A stretch of 64,000 nucleotides of DNA from Macrolepiota albuminosa (lineage: Eukaryota; Basidiomycota; Agaricomycetes; Agaricales; Agaricaceae): assembly GCA_027475525.1 (NCBI GenBank), contig JAMWFC010000116.1:2169826-2233825 (forward strand). The letters are read 5' to 3'. A model generated the notes under the pieces. The model worked only from the letters and a program-made list of their open reading frames with translations. It had not been told where the DNA came from and ran no database searches. The position numbers were made by a program, and so were the translations under genes. The first letter of the stretch is position 1. Each line of letters starts with the position of its first letter. Below, piece by piece: positions 10,597-21,422 of this stretch.

Positions 10597-12638
10597 ATGA
10601 GTTTGGACCAAAATCTCTTCACGCTTCATCTCACACCTCACAAAGACAATCCCAACATCATCGATCTCGTCGATCCCTCTGGCACCATCCATTACAGGAA
10701 ACATCGACTTCCTGCGATCGAGTATAAGATTGAGGTGTACGGCACGTTCTGTTTTCGACTTCGTACAATGCATCAAATTTTAAAGTTGGACAATCATCCA
10801 TTTTGTGTTGTATAGACCCGCTATCGCAGTCTCTGTTGATCACCGCGACATCCCCTAACGTCACAAGCAAGACGAAGAAACTTGAGCTCTACAATCCGAC
10901 CATCCTCGTTGAACTCAAGTATACTGGGACCTTGTCGTTCCGCTGGGGATTCAAATTCGAAGAGTAATTTTACGGATCCTCTTTCTTTCTTTGCATTTGT
11001 CGCTGATGGACGATCGTCATAACTTGCTTCTAGACATGAATTTGAATGGAAGCGCGAGGAGTGCTATATGTTGCGTAAACCGGACCCACCCGTGCTTATT
11101 GCGATCACTAAAGAGCCCGCTGGGCGACTCAAGACATCAACAGTCCAGATCCTTGATTATAATCTCAACCGGCACGTATTCGAACTCCTCAATTCCTGGG
11201 ACTACACTTGACTCTACATGATGAATCATAGGTTTGACATTAACGACCGTAAAGGCCTCGAAATAGTGATTCTAACTGCGCTTTTAACGTTCTCCGACGT
11301 CAATGAAGGATACCACTCGCCGCAAGACACAGCCAGTCGGAACGCAGAAAGATCACCTCCGGCGCAGCCCATTGCACCCACTGTTTCCAAGCCGGCGGAA
11401 GAAACGCCTCCTCTACCACCCCCTAAGCCCGCACCGAAGACAGGTGTTGAGAGGATTGCTGAGATGCAAGCGGCCCTTGGAGAATATAACGAGATCTTTA
11501 TCGAAGAAGAGGGCCAGGTACGACATTATGCCGAATATTGCTCGCGATTACTCGAGGTACGTATCAATTGATTTCATTTCCCCTTCACTTCCTGGCACTG
11601 ATGTGATTGCTCTTCTTCTACAAGGACGACGCTATGCTGTTTGTGACAATTCGTTCGGCCGCTGCGGAGCAGGTGCCGAAAGTTTTGCAGGTCGTACAAG
11701 AGACGAAACGTATTAGGCATAAAGCAGGTAAGAAGCAATTTGTAGTATTTCCCATTGGTTTGGGTCAGACCTGACGCTGTGGGTTTAGGACTTTCTGAAG
11801 AGGCTGAATTGCATCAATACGTGGTATACGATGAAGTGAAGAAGAAGGTTCCGAAGCGTATCAACCTGGATGATGTTAAACCAACAACCGCAACGACATA
11901 CACGCCACCGACAAGTCTTACTGTCCATCTGAGCAAGATTGACATGCCCGAACTGCAGCCTAAAGTGACTCTTGACGAAAGGCCAAGTGGCAGCATGAAT
12001 AGAGACATGTTCAAGGACACGTCAAGTCAAGATAGCAGTCCTGGCAGAGACCCCAAAGCCAAAAGTTCGAAGAAGGATGAGAAAAAAGGTCGGTGTACGT
12101 GACCAATAGCACTTGCCGACTGTACGATTGGCTTCTCCAATTGACAGCTTCGACCTCCCCAGTAAACTCGTCCAAGCTGATTAAACACGGTCGATCTTCT
12201 TCCCCCGCGGTGCGTGGGCATGCGCAGCATCAGCCCTCCCCTTCACCACCCCACGTGAATATTCCCAGTCCATATACTGGCTCGCTTGTCGACCAAGCAA
12301 GCCCTCGATCACCGACCTACGACTCCAACCGCTCCGATCCAACGTCGCCCGTCTCGTTCCCTACTCCATCCGTACCCTCTCATGGGGTGCTCAACACGGG
12401 CTGGGATCCTCCAAACAACTCTTATCACCATAGGCCAGGTGCCTATGCACCTCCTCCACACCACCCAGGCTCGATTCCCAGCTCTGGCTACGACACTAGC
12501 TACACTTCGTCCCCGCCGCCGTACCTTGCTCCGCCACTGCCGCCTCGTCCATCCATCCCGCATCGACCGTCGTCTCCGTCGTCTTCGCACAAGCCATCAG
12601 TCGGTACTAGTCTACTGGAGAGCTTATGGAGACGGTGA
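10597..12638 (+). CDS. Conserved basidiomycete protein of unknown function with Pro/Ser-rich tail
   Basis: Seven exons: 10597-10762, 10816-10963, 11034-11171, 11232-11556, 11625-11727, 11789-12088 and 12148-12638. Total 1671 nt, 556 aa. The N-terminal 160 residues form a compact, strand-rich domain (FTLHLTPHKDNPN, NPTILVELKYTGTLSFRWGF, FEWKREECYMLRKPDPPVL, ILDYNLNRFDINDRKGLEIV). Its pattern of short strands and a WKR...Y.L..PDPP stretch reminds me of tubby-like/scramblase folds, but that is only an impression. A helical, acidic middle follows (VERIAEMQAAL, AEYCSRLLE), then a long low-complexity tail of PPP and SPS runs ending ESLWRR. The intron after 11171 starts with GC, not GT. No membrane segment or signal peptide is visible. 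I believe orthologues occur in other Agaricomycetes, but no function is known to me. Confidence 0.75.
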
Positions 12639-12692
12639 TATGAACCCCCCTGAAATAAGCTTTCAAAGCTGCATTTGAGTTCATGTTCCGTT

Positions 12693-12846
12693 CCCCCCCC
12701 TGGTTCGGGTTCGCAAGTCTAGGCCGGGAAGATCATGAAATTGAAATGACATGTGGAGGAAGATTGGAGCCCCCCCCTGGTTCGGGTTCGCAAGTCTAGG
12801 CCGGGAAGATCATGAAATTGAAATGACATGTGGAGGAAGATTGGAG
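12693..12846. repeat. Perfect 77-bp tandem duplication (site 2 of 4)
   Basis: 12693-12769 (starting with eight C, then tggttcggg) is repeated exactly at 12770-12846. The bases flanking the two copies differ at once on both sides, so the duplicated length is exactly 77. It lies just downstream of the preceding gene, probably in its 3' UTR, and starts at a C homopolymer. Confidence 0.95.
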
Positions 12847-14357
12847 GCCCTGTGTCTCCGATCTCGGGGGCTGGTTTTGGGTACAGGTGAGGTGCGGCGA
12901 AGTAGATATGTAGTTCTTCGGACGGAACCTATTGGAACAGAATGTGTACTATAGCTATCGTGAACAGATTTACATGTCTTAAGCTCGACCCACGTCCAAT
13001 TCTTGATGTATGTACAAATTTTTATCTGACGAGATGGATAACCGTCCACTGGCAGGATATCGGTCTGCCCTTGCCGTCGCGTCCTTACCCCCCTCCCCTC
13101 CCACCGCCAGAAAGAGTTTAGTCTCCCCATCGCCAATCACATAAGACACCGGACATGTCGCAATAGTATGTCGGTTTACAAACTTACTTCCCTGTCAAGG
13201 CGCCGCAATCCCCAGCCCTGCGCGCCACCCAACGAAAAGGAGAAGTGATGACTCTTGTTTCTATATATTTATTTATTTATTTATCTAATCTTTTTGAATT
13301 GAAACGCCGCGGCTGGCTGTCCCCCCGCCCTGAGAATGGGCGATCGCGCAGTCCAATTAATCATAATTAAAAAAAAAATGACGACTTGAACTACTTTGCC
13401 GGAGGCTAAATTTATTTTTAACGACGACAAAACAAAAGCTCATGATTGTGGCGGTTTCTTGATGGTGGCCATGGGTGTGGGCGTAGTTTGGATGACCGAT
13501 GTCGTAACGGAGTTTGATTCGCAGTACTTAAGCGCAGTAGGCGGTAAAGACGTCTCCCTTACGCGATTGTTTGTTGTATTACGGGATAAAATAATCATCC
13601 ATGAGAATATGAAACGCGATATGTGACGCCGAGGCCCGAAAGACGGGTATGTGGATTATGCCGTTATTAAGACAAATACTTTGGGATGGATGTCGATGGA
13701 CAGTCAAATTACTGTTCTTCATTTCATTTTCGATTAACATGAAACATATCGTAAGAGCTGCACACCCATGGGTCGAGATGGTGTCGCTATAGATGGAAAT
13801 TAGAATTCCGAGAATCGTGGAACGTAAATGAGGAGCTAGAAGGCTCAACATGTAACAAGGATACTGGTGTGTCATGATCCCGGCGTTGATGGTTACATGT
13901 CGATCGAAGGCTCAAGACAATTGTGTATTTGACAGATACCACATCAATGGTAGTCGATTAGTTTTGATAGTGGTACAAAAAAAGTACAAAGTTGGGAGAT
14001 GGGGGGTTTGGTACAAAAATGCGATCACAGACCGCGGTCCTTGATTGCTTCATGTATGAGGTTGAAATTATTAAGGTTAAAAGATGGTGGGTAAAAAAAT
14101 GGTCGCGGATATCAGCAGTACAAGGAAAGAACAATGAAAAGAGAGAATGATTAGAAGAAGGTTGTGGAGAAAAAGAACGATGATAGTAGTACATGAGAAC
14201 AAGGTCCAGTAGAGACTAGGATTAGGATTAAGAGTGAGCGTGGGAGGGCGGTCCCACTGGAAGTGCACGGTTATGGATTAGGTGCAATGCAATGCAGCGA
14301 GGGAGGGATGGGCTAGAGCCGCGGAGTCGAGCAGAGTAGTTTTCGAATGAGTCGAGG
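12847..14357. other. Intergenic, no gene seen
   Basis: No coding signal that I can support. A short TTTA microsatellite lies near 13262-13285 and an A-run near 13370. The stretch presumably holds the 3' ends of the two convergent genes on either side. Confidence 0.6.
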
Positions 14358-15041
14358 TTATGAAACCCTGGAAACCTCGATGAAACTTCGCCACCTAAAG
14401 TTGATTGTGTCATCATCGGCAGCCTGAAGGTCGATGAAACTCTTGAGAGGGAACCAGTCTTTAGTCATGGTCTGTCGCTTTCGGGGAGAAGTGGACCTAA
14501 TCCGCACCGAGGAGAGGAAACGACGTGGACGGATTGGGTCTGATGATAGGGGCATTGTTGGTGGAAGGACGAGGTCCTCGGGTTCGTTGATGACGCTGAG
14601 CCTGGCATCGTTCTGGACTCGATCGTCGTCATCATCTGCCTCGCTCTCCTCGTCGCTCATGCTCATAAAGTTACGCTTGACGGGCCTGGGCTTACGTCGG
14701 ATGGATGTTGAGCGGCCTTCGAGACGGGCAAGGGCATGTGAGCGGTTAAAGTGACGGACGCTCGGGGACACGCTGGTGATGGAATTGCGTTTTACGGAGA
14801 CGAGGAGGGCTGGGGCGGAGAGTGAGGCTTGTTGGAGGGAGAGACCGAGGGGGATCTCAGGGAGCGTGGTGGACGGTGCAGGCCCAGGAGAGGGAATGGA
14901 GCGCAGGGAGTCGCGTGAGCGGCGAAGACGCAGGGAGGGAGAGGGATCGGTGTGGCAGAGCGAGCATGTGACGGGGACAGGACGGCTGCTGAGGAGGCCA
15001 GAGATGAAAAAGGGCGAGTAGGGGGAGCCAGTGGCGAACAT
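14358..15041 (-). CDS. Hypothetical Ser/Pro-rich protein
   Basis: An open frame of 227 codons from ATG at 15041. The frame stays open further upstream but without another ATG. The protein is Ser/Pro/Arg-rich and probably disordered, with RKPRPVKRNFMSMSDEE and a following acidic run EADDDDD in the middle. A basic stretch (RPRRFLSSVRIRS) precedes a more ordered end containing DWFPLKSFIDLQ. I do not recognise the family. A TATAAAA box and three tandem TGACG words lie just upstream on the same strand, which supports a real gene. The TATA box is only about 35 bp from the ATG, so either the leader is very short or the true start differs. Confidence 0.5.
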   Translation of the reverse strand: MFATGSPYSPFFISGLLSSRPVPVTCSLCHTDPSPSLRLRRSRDSLRSIPSPGPAPSTTLPEIPLGLSLQQASLSAPALLVSVKRNSITSVSPSVRHFNRSHALARLEGRSTSIRRKPRPVKRNFMSMSDEESEADDDDDRVQNDARLSVINEPEDLVLPPTMPLSSDPIRPRRFLSSVRIRSTSPRKRQTMTKDWFPLKSFIDLQAADDDTINFRWRSFIEVSRVS

Positions 15042-15074
15042 GGGACTGCTGGATGGCCCAGTCGCAGCAAGGCA

Positions 15075-15139
15075 TTTTATAAGTTGGGACCTTGGCACAG
15101 ATCTCGCCACAGATGCATCTCGTCACGTCACGTCACGTC
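15075..15139 (-). promoter_or_regulatory. Promoter with TATA box and triple TGACGTG motif
   Basis: On the minus strand, TGACGTGACGTGACG (about 15136-15122) contains three overlapping TGACG half-sites, the core of CRE/bZIP binding sites, with CACGT (G-box-like) cores between them. TATAAAA follows about 45 bp downstream (15081-15075). Position and strand fit the gene starting at 15041. Binding of a bZIP or bHLH factor is inferred. Confidence 0.5.
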
Positions 15140-18100
15140 TCTGAGCCAGCCTCGTGCTTGAAACACCCGAGCCGTGGCCCAAGTCGTTCCTAGTCCATCC
15201 AACGTCAATTAGTCCCACTCCAAACAGTTCCCTCATCATGGATGTCTGCCGCCCTCCTGCCTGCTCCCTCAATCCTCCTGATCCGCAATCCACCCTGCTT
15301 CGGCCTCGGTCCGACTCCCATTCTCTCATCTATTCACTCGCGAATCACTTGGGCTTCTAGGAATGTATAGAACTCCTTTTTCCTTTCTCACACTCCTCAT
15401 TAAGCTTTCTGTATCTACATGCATATCCTCGTGAATCCTCCTACCATGCAAATCACCGGCTCCGCCCTTAATTACTCTCCTTCCCCACTCTAGGCGCAAC
15501 GCTGTATCGCCGTTTCGGCCTTTCTATCTTTGGTCACCGAGCCCTGCTTCCAGCCCGGTGACCCAACTCAATGTCTCCGAGGGCACTATGTAGCCACTTG
15601 ATATCGTGACCAGTCCAATCATTTATAGCCGGATCTCCGTAAAGCTTAACCGATATGCACGACTGTCGTGCCACCACTCCACCCCTGCAAGTCATATGCA
15701 CCCAGGAACCTCAGCTGATCTCCTTATCGCTGATGACGCCTTTGATTCCTCTCTTTCTTTGTCCCAGCACGTTGTAATCACGCTGTAATTTTAAACACCT
15801 AATCTTAGGGTCATCTTTTTTTTCCCTGTTCCATCCCATCTACTCTGGTCTTGGTCCATGAAAATTTCACATCACCTCCTTCCTTCCGCACAACGTGAGG
15901 AAAACGTTTTTGTAGAGGATCCCAACATGCGGTCGAGGCCATTCAATCTTCACATCAACGTAAATCCACAGAGATCCTGCATCCTGTCTTGCCTTGTGAC
16001 AGGATCACCCAAAGGGGCACAGTGACGACATGCGTCCCGACCACCTCGGTTCAATCCCTTTTGTTCGCCCGCTTGGTAAACAGTGCGCGTCCATTGTCCA
16101 TTGCTCATCTCCGTACATACCGACGTGCCATTGTCCTGCTCCATCGCATTGAGAAACCCCGACCCGTTCCCATTGAGTTCCGTATCGATTGATCATTCAC
16201 CGCCCATTCAATACGCTGCGATTAGCTTGAAACGTCCCCGATCAATATCAATCGCCCAAGTTCTGCGCCTATCATCGCTTTTTTGACCCGCCCGTGGAGC
16301 CAACGTTCTCTCTGCATGCATATTGTAGGAGCTTCACATTGTCATGTCTATAATCATGGTTCCGCCCGGCACGACTCAGCGATATCATGGCCCGAACCTC
16401 TGAAGCCATCATCCCATCTATCCGCGGATGTGCCACATCGCCAGCCACCCCATTTTGTCTGTCATACTCTCATGGCTCATGGGAACCTACATCCCCAGTA
16501 GATCGTACGTACATCACGCTGATTTATCCATCATACATACATACCATTCCATCCATCTTCGAGCGAACGTGTGGTGGCTGATTCCTTTCTAAACTTTAAA
16601 AAAACAATCAAGCCATCTCCACCCCATCAAACTCATTTGCCGCAGAAAGACGCTAGACGACTCTGACTGACAAGCTTTGATCGAGACAAAACGAGCCCCA
16701 GAGGCCCGGGTGTAATTCCGCATGTTCTTCCCTCACCCCTCCCCCCCGCCCACCTGTTCATAGGTTGTCAACGTCTTGTAACTTGTTATTTTCGTTTTCG
16801 TTATCTTTATCTTTGGCGCTGGCTAAATATGTATGTTATGTAGTGGATCTTTGGTCCGGGTGCGATCATTCACTGGTTTGAAACAACGGAGATCGGCGTC
16901 TAATAGGCGAATGTCACACTTCCGTAGGGACCTGCGCGGCGGAGTACACCGTTCTCTGGCAAGTTTTGTCCTCATCTGGCTTCGTTCCGGCAGAATAGGG
17001 TACGGTACCCTTACCTGTCTCTACCACACTCATCGTCGTTGTGTTAATTGACATGAGAGAGTGAAATTGTCAAAACGACAGTTGACAGCCTACTACTACT
17101 TGGGCTTAAGTGATAGTCGTCTAGGGTTTTTTCTAGTGTCAGTTTAAACGCCACCACCCCCTCCCGAAGGGGTTAGAGTGGTTTGGTTTGTCAAGTTTGT
17201 GTCGCGGCTTTTTGGAGAGCGATGATGGATGGAGTCTGAAATCGGAATTAGGAGGGAACCCTCGGTTGGGTTTTTGGACGTTTGGGAGTTTGGAGTTTGG
17301 GCCGCTCACTTGTCGTCCCTCCCCCCTGGTTGCCTGTCCCGAGGTTATCGTAGGTGAGCTGGTCGCTTACCGCAGGTGTTTCGACGGTCTCCTACTTTTG
17401 TGTCGTACGTGATGTGCAGCTGAGGATTAACAGTACATCAAACCAGACGCAAGTGTCGTATGCACTCTTCCGTCTATTTCTATTTCTGCTTTCTTTATCC
17501 CACAGGGTCACCCCTCGCACACACCGCCTCCTGTCAAACTGATTCACTGATCTTCAGAAAGCTTTCGAAAGAGGTAAGCGCCGTATTTCTGGCTAGCGCG
17601 AATCAAGTGATTTCGTCTGTTTTCAAATTGTTCATCAAGATGTGCTGCGCAAAAAGATTTTGTTTTTCTTTCTGTCGTGGAAAGATCCTCCCAGCGTCTA
17701 TGGAATTGGGAGATTGTGGATGTATGGATAGCTTCGAAGGGAAGATCTGTGTGGAGATATTCGGCCCGTGAAGGTGTTTTTCTTGTGTTTCGTCTTTGTT
17801 TCTTTAAGGACGGTCTTCGCTGGATCGCAAGGGGCGACATGGCATTGCTAACTGAAACCCTTGGTCAAGACCGTCCAAAGTGCAGGGTTCTTATCTTCTG
17901 AAAGCCCGCCTATGAGCCGGGGACTTCAGTTCAGGTGATTTCTTTCGTAGTGTTGTACACCTCACACTCTGATACCATGGCTGATTTGAGGACTTGTGTG
18001 AACGTGATATGGCACGAACAGTCACACCACGTGTCCTTTTCATTCGATTGGGTTTCTTTCCAAACGCGCGATTCATACACTTTATGGCGTTGGAGCACCT

Positions 18101-19160
18101 GTTTTCCTTGTGAAAATGAAGAAAGCAACTTGTGATACTGTAACTTCTCTTGCTTCTCCATTTGTGCGACCTTTTGGATATGAATTGTCAGCGATGACGA
18201 TGACCGGTTTCTTTCTTGGTGTTTACCATGGAAACACTAAGTAGCAGTCGTCATTAGTGTGCATCTCAGCGAACAGCGGCGAGCGGCCATAGACCCATAG
18301 ACCCGAATCATGCCATTCATGGATATACGTCACCTCGATCAGTGGGGCAGGGCAGGGTCGAATGAAGAAGGGTTTGACTACAATGTAACGACGCGTTTCT
18401 ACATACCCATCAACTTCTTTACTTCTAGCCCTCATAAATCAGAGTTCTTCGCGTACATATTACGCGTGTACCGACGAGAATGGGATGGGGATGGGGGGAC
18501 GGGCCGGTCACTTTCGCTTTATGTGGTCCCCGATACTCTCGCGAGCCATCACGGTAATCTTAGCTCTTGCCAGACAAAGATAACGACAGCACTACTTTGT
18601 CTGCTTTGTCTTCCCATGCCTCTTCACTCGTGTTCGCTATCGTTGCATATCACTGCTTCTTTACACCGTGCCAAGGACTACGAAAGAAATATTGGCCGAT
18701 TGTAAAGACAAAGGAACCCTTTGACTCGGACTTGTGTGAACAGTTATGTCTGTTCCATTCTCCCTGTCCTTTATGCGCTAATCAAGGAGTACAATGATTG
18801 CGAACAAGGAAACTAAACTTGGGCTTCGTTCTTGCAAAATTTTCTTCGCTCGTCCCGCGATAACTTCGTTCTCGCTGTAATTGAGAAGAACGATTATTTA
18901 TTCCCCCACTCCCCTTCCCCTCCCTTTTCCCACTTCCATTCCTCTTGGCCATTTTCGGTCTAATGCGCATTGAAAATCGCATCAATGACACGCTTCTTAT
19001 GTTCGAATCTCTTCACTCTGCCTGAGTATCCCACGTTCAGTATGTAAGCGGTCGGTCGTCGAGAAGAACATGTGGCTTGAAAGCACACACAGAGAACCGC
19101 AGTCGTCGACAAAAATTGTAGAGTAGCCATTGTGGATATGATGATTACTACTACACTTTT
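15140..19160. other. 4-kb gene-free region with pyrimidine-rich tracts
   Basis: No open frame here shows a recognisable domain or joins to another through believable introns. The plus strand has many CT-rich tracts (for example 15815-15850, 16600-16760, 17455-17510) and possible splice-like signals near 17500-17580. It could be long untranslated leaders, a non-coding RNA, or a gene too diverged for me to see. Confidence 0.5.
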
Positions 19161-21089
19161 TCATCGAGGGGTGTTGGACATGGTTTTAAAAAGTCCTCGT
19201 AATCCGCTACTAATTACACCTCTGCTGAGCGACCTTGCAGCATTGATGCCTGCCGTAAGAGTCTCAACTCCTCTGGCAGCTACGTCCCATCTGGCGGCCG
19301 GCTTGTGACCTCTGTTTTCTTGCGCGCCAGCAACCATCATAAGTGCTGCTTTCATGGAATCAAGTTCATTCAAAACCTCAACACCAACAGATCTTGCCCA
19401 AACCACTGGCTCAAAAGCCGTTGTGTATAGTTTGTGAAGTTTGTCGATCGCGCTCATGAGGATGTGGTTTTCAAGGTATCTCTCCTGAGCATAAGGAAAG
19501 AGAACGGTATGCGAACCTGACATGGGAATAACGGTCAGTCACGGTTGATCGATCCACCTCTGTCCACTCACCAACGTCACCACCATCCGCAAGACCTCTT
19601 TCAATGCACCTAGCAAGGCACTCAACATCAGCAAGGCCCATGTTCAGACCCTGCCCAGCAAGAGGGTGAACGGTATGCGCGGCATCCCCGACAAGCACAG
19701 TCCGGCTGCCCTGTCCTTCACCGATATACGCTTCGACGTGATTGAATTTTAGCGGAAAGGTCGCAACTGTGCCAGGTTGCAGTGAGATGACGTGTGGAGG
19801 GACAAGCTGCGAGTCTAATGCAGGAACGCCGGCATCTTCCCTCACTTTGACCATGGCGGATCTGTAAGCAGAGTTCGTGTCAATCCCATGCGAATCTTCC
19901 CGCCATTTGATCTCTTGCTGAATTTCATCTGGCGTTAGAGGTTGGCCATTTGCTTGTGCCTCAATAAGGCGGTCGTAAAGATATTTCAGAGACAGCTCAG
20001 GCAGTCTGAAGGCAGCATTAATCATACTTGTCAAGACTGCAGGGTCCGACGCCGTGAGAGCCGAGGCAATATGGGGCCTAGTGGACCAGACAAGTGAAGA
20101 GACAGTCGGCGAAAGAGGCAAGAAAGCAATGGGACCTGTCGGCAGGAACCGCTGATAGGCAATTGTATTGGGAGCTTGGAATGCACCGCGCGGCGGATGT
20201 ACCATAGTCGCAACAACTCCCATTGTATCATAAGACCAACCAAATGAGGGTATTTGTGCGTAGGAACGGACGGGAGAATTGAATCCATCAGCACCGACGA
20301 GCAATCGTGCCCTGAGAATTTGACCGTTCTCGAGGTGGACCAAAGGCCAACCTCCCTGTCCATCTGTGTCTCGTAGAATTGATTTCACCTTTGTCTTGTC
20401 AATAAGCTGGACTTCAGGAAGTTCGTCGAGACGCCGTAGGAGACCACGTTGAAGGTTGATGTTTTCAGTGAGGCGAGCCATTCCTTCCTGCGGCCTTTCC
20501 AAACCAATCTCGGACGCAGAGAAAGTCATTCGCGCGTCGGAAACGCCGTCCCATATCTTAAAAAATTCAGTCGCTGATTACTGTAGAACTTGGTATTCAG
20601 CAGACCTGCAACTCCTCAACTGGGGCCGTCCGATGCGCATCAACATGAGTCCAAGCACCAATGACTGGAGAGTATAGTAAATTCTCAAGAATTTATCGTA
20701 AAGGAACTGGTACCTTTAAGAAACGATTGCGATGTGTTTGTTAGAGAGCTGACTCTGTTGGAGTATGAACCGGAAGGAGGTGTCCATTGCTTAATTTTTG
20801 AGAGGTCGCCACCTTCGACCAGGGTGACGCGCAAGTTCTGGCAAGCAGTTTTCGACGAGCCTTATGATTTATTCAGTTTTCGAATTGACGCCACAAGAAA
20901 ACCTTCCGGGTTACCGAGCGCGGTAGCAAGTGTTAATCCAGCAGGTCCACCACCGACAATCACGACGTCACATTCAACAATGTCTTCAATGTTTACCGTC
21001 GAGTGAAGCGTTCTCCATCGACTGAGAGCACCCTTTCTTGCTGTTTTTACAGCCAGATGAGAGAAACTAGAGGCCCTCAAGAACGACAT
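19161..21089 (-). CDS. COQ6: Ubiquinone biosynthesis FAD-monooxygenase Coq6
   Basis: Flavin hydroxylase that acts on the benzene ring in coenzyme Q synthesis on the matrix side of the mitochondrial inner membrane, as part of the CoQ synthome. The first 30 residues are basic and lack acidic residues, as in a mitochondrial targeting peptide. VVIVGGGPAGLTLA (about residues 42-55) is the FAD dinucleotide-binding loop. LRVTLVEGGDLSKIKQW follows after an intron, then GAWTHVDAHRTAPVEELQVWD, LLVGADGFNSPVR, and VLVGDAAHTVHPLAGQGLNM (the GD motif that contacts FAD ribityl). The C-terminal helices (LHKLYTTAFEPVVWARSVG) are typical of the family. Several short introns interrupt it, for example around 20570-20615. 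It is divergently paired with SEC6, 333 bp apart. Confidence 0.93.
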
Positions 21090-21422
21090 GGGTCAAACCT
21101 ATCAAAAGCTATTTATGATTGCACGTCATGTGCAATGACTATGTAAGCACAGAGACTTGGCGAGAATCATGGCACACTGCTTCGAGTCTCGCGGTGTGAA
21201 CTGTTGTAAGTCCTCGGATTGCGAGAAGCTACCTCACTCCAGCACAAGACAAGTTCTACTATCTAGATAGTAGTAAGCGGTAGCCAAGGAGAGTGATGTA
21301 GTAAATGAATAACATGTGGATAAGTAAAGGTCACGTAGTCACGGATCCGCGATAGCACATTTGATGCAAGGTCGATCAGGCAGTGCACGCAGCAGGCTGC
21401 GGCTTGCCTCTTACATCTCCCC
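21090..21422. promoter_or_regulatory. Shared divergent promoter region of COQ6 and SEC6
   Basis: The 333 bp between the two start codons must carry the promoters of both divergently transcribed genes. I see no clear TATA box or repeated operator-like motif. Confidence 0.45.

Noticed and set aside
16040..16062. B-box-like GGTTCAATCC suggesting a tRNA gene
   Set aside because: The bases around it do not form a T-stem, and no A-box or acceptor stem is present.
18310..18705. Plus-strand 131-codon frame upstream of COQ6
   Set aside because: No domain, no believable exon links, and composition like the surrounding non-coding DNA.
19000..19016. B-box-like GTTCGAATC suggesting a tRNA gene
   Set aside because: No pairing T-stem or acceptor stem around it.
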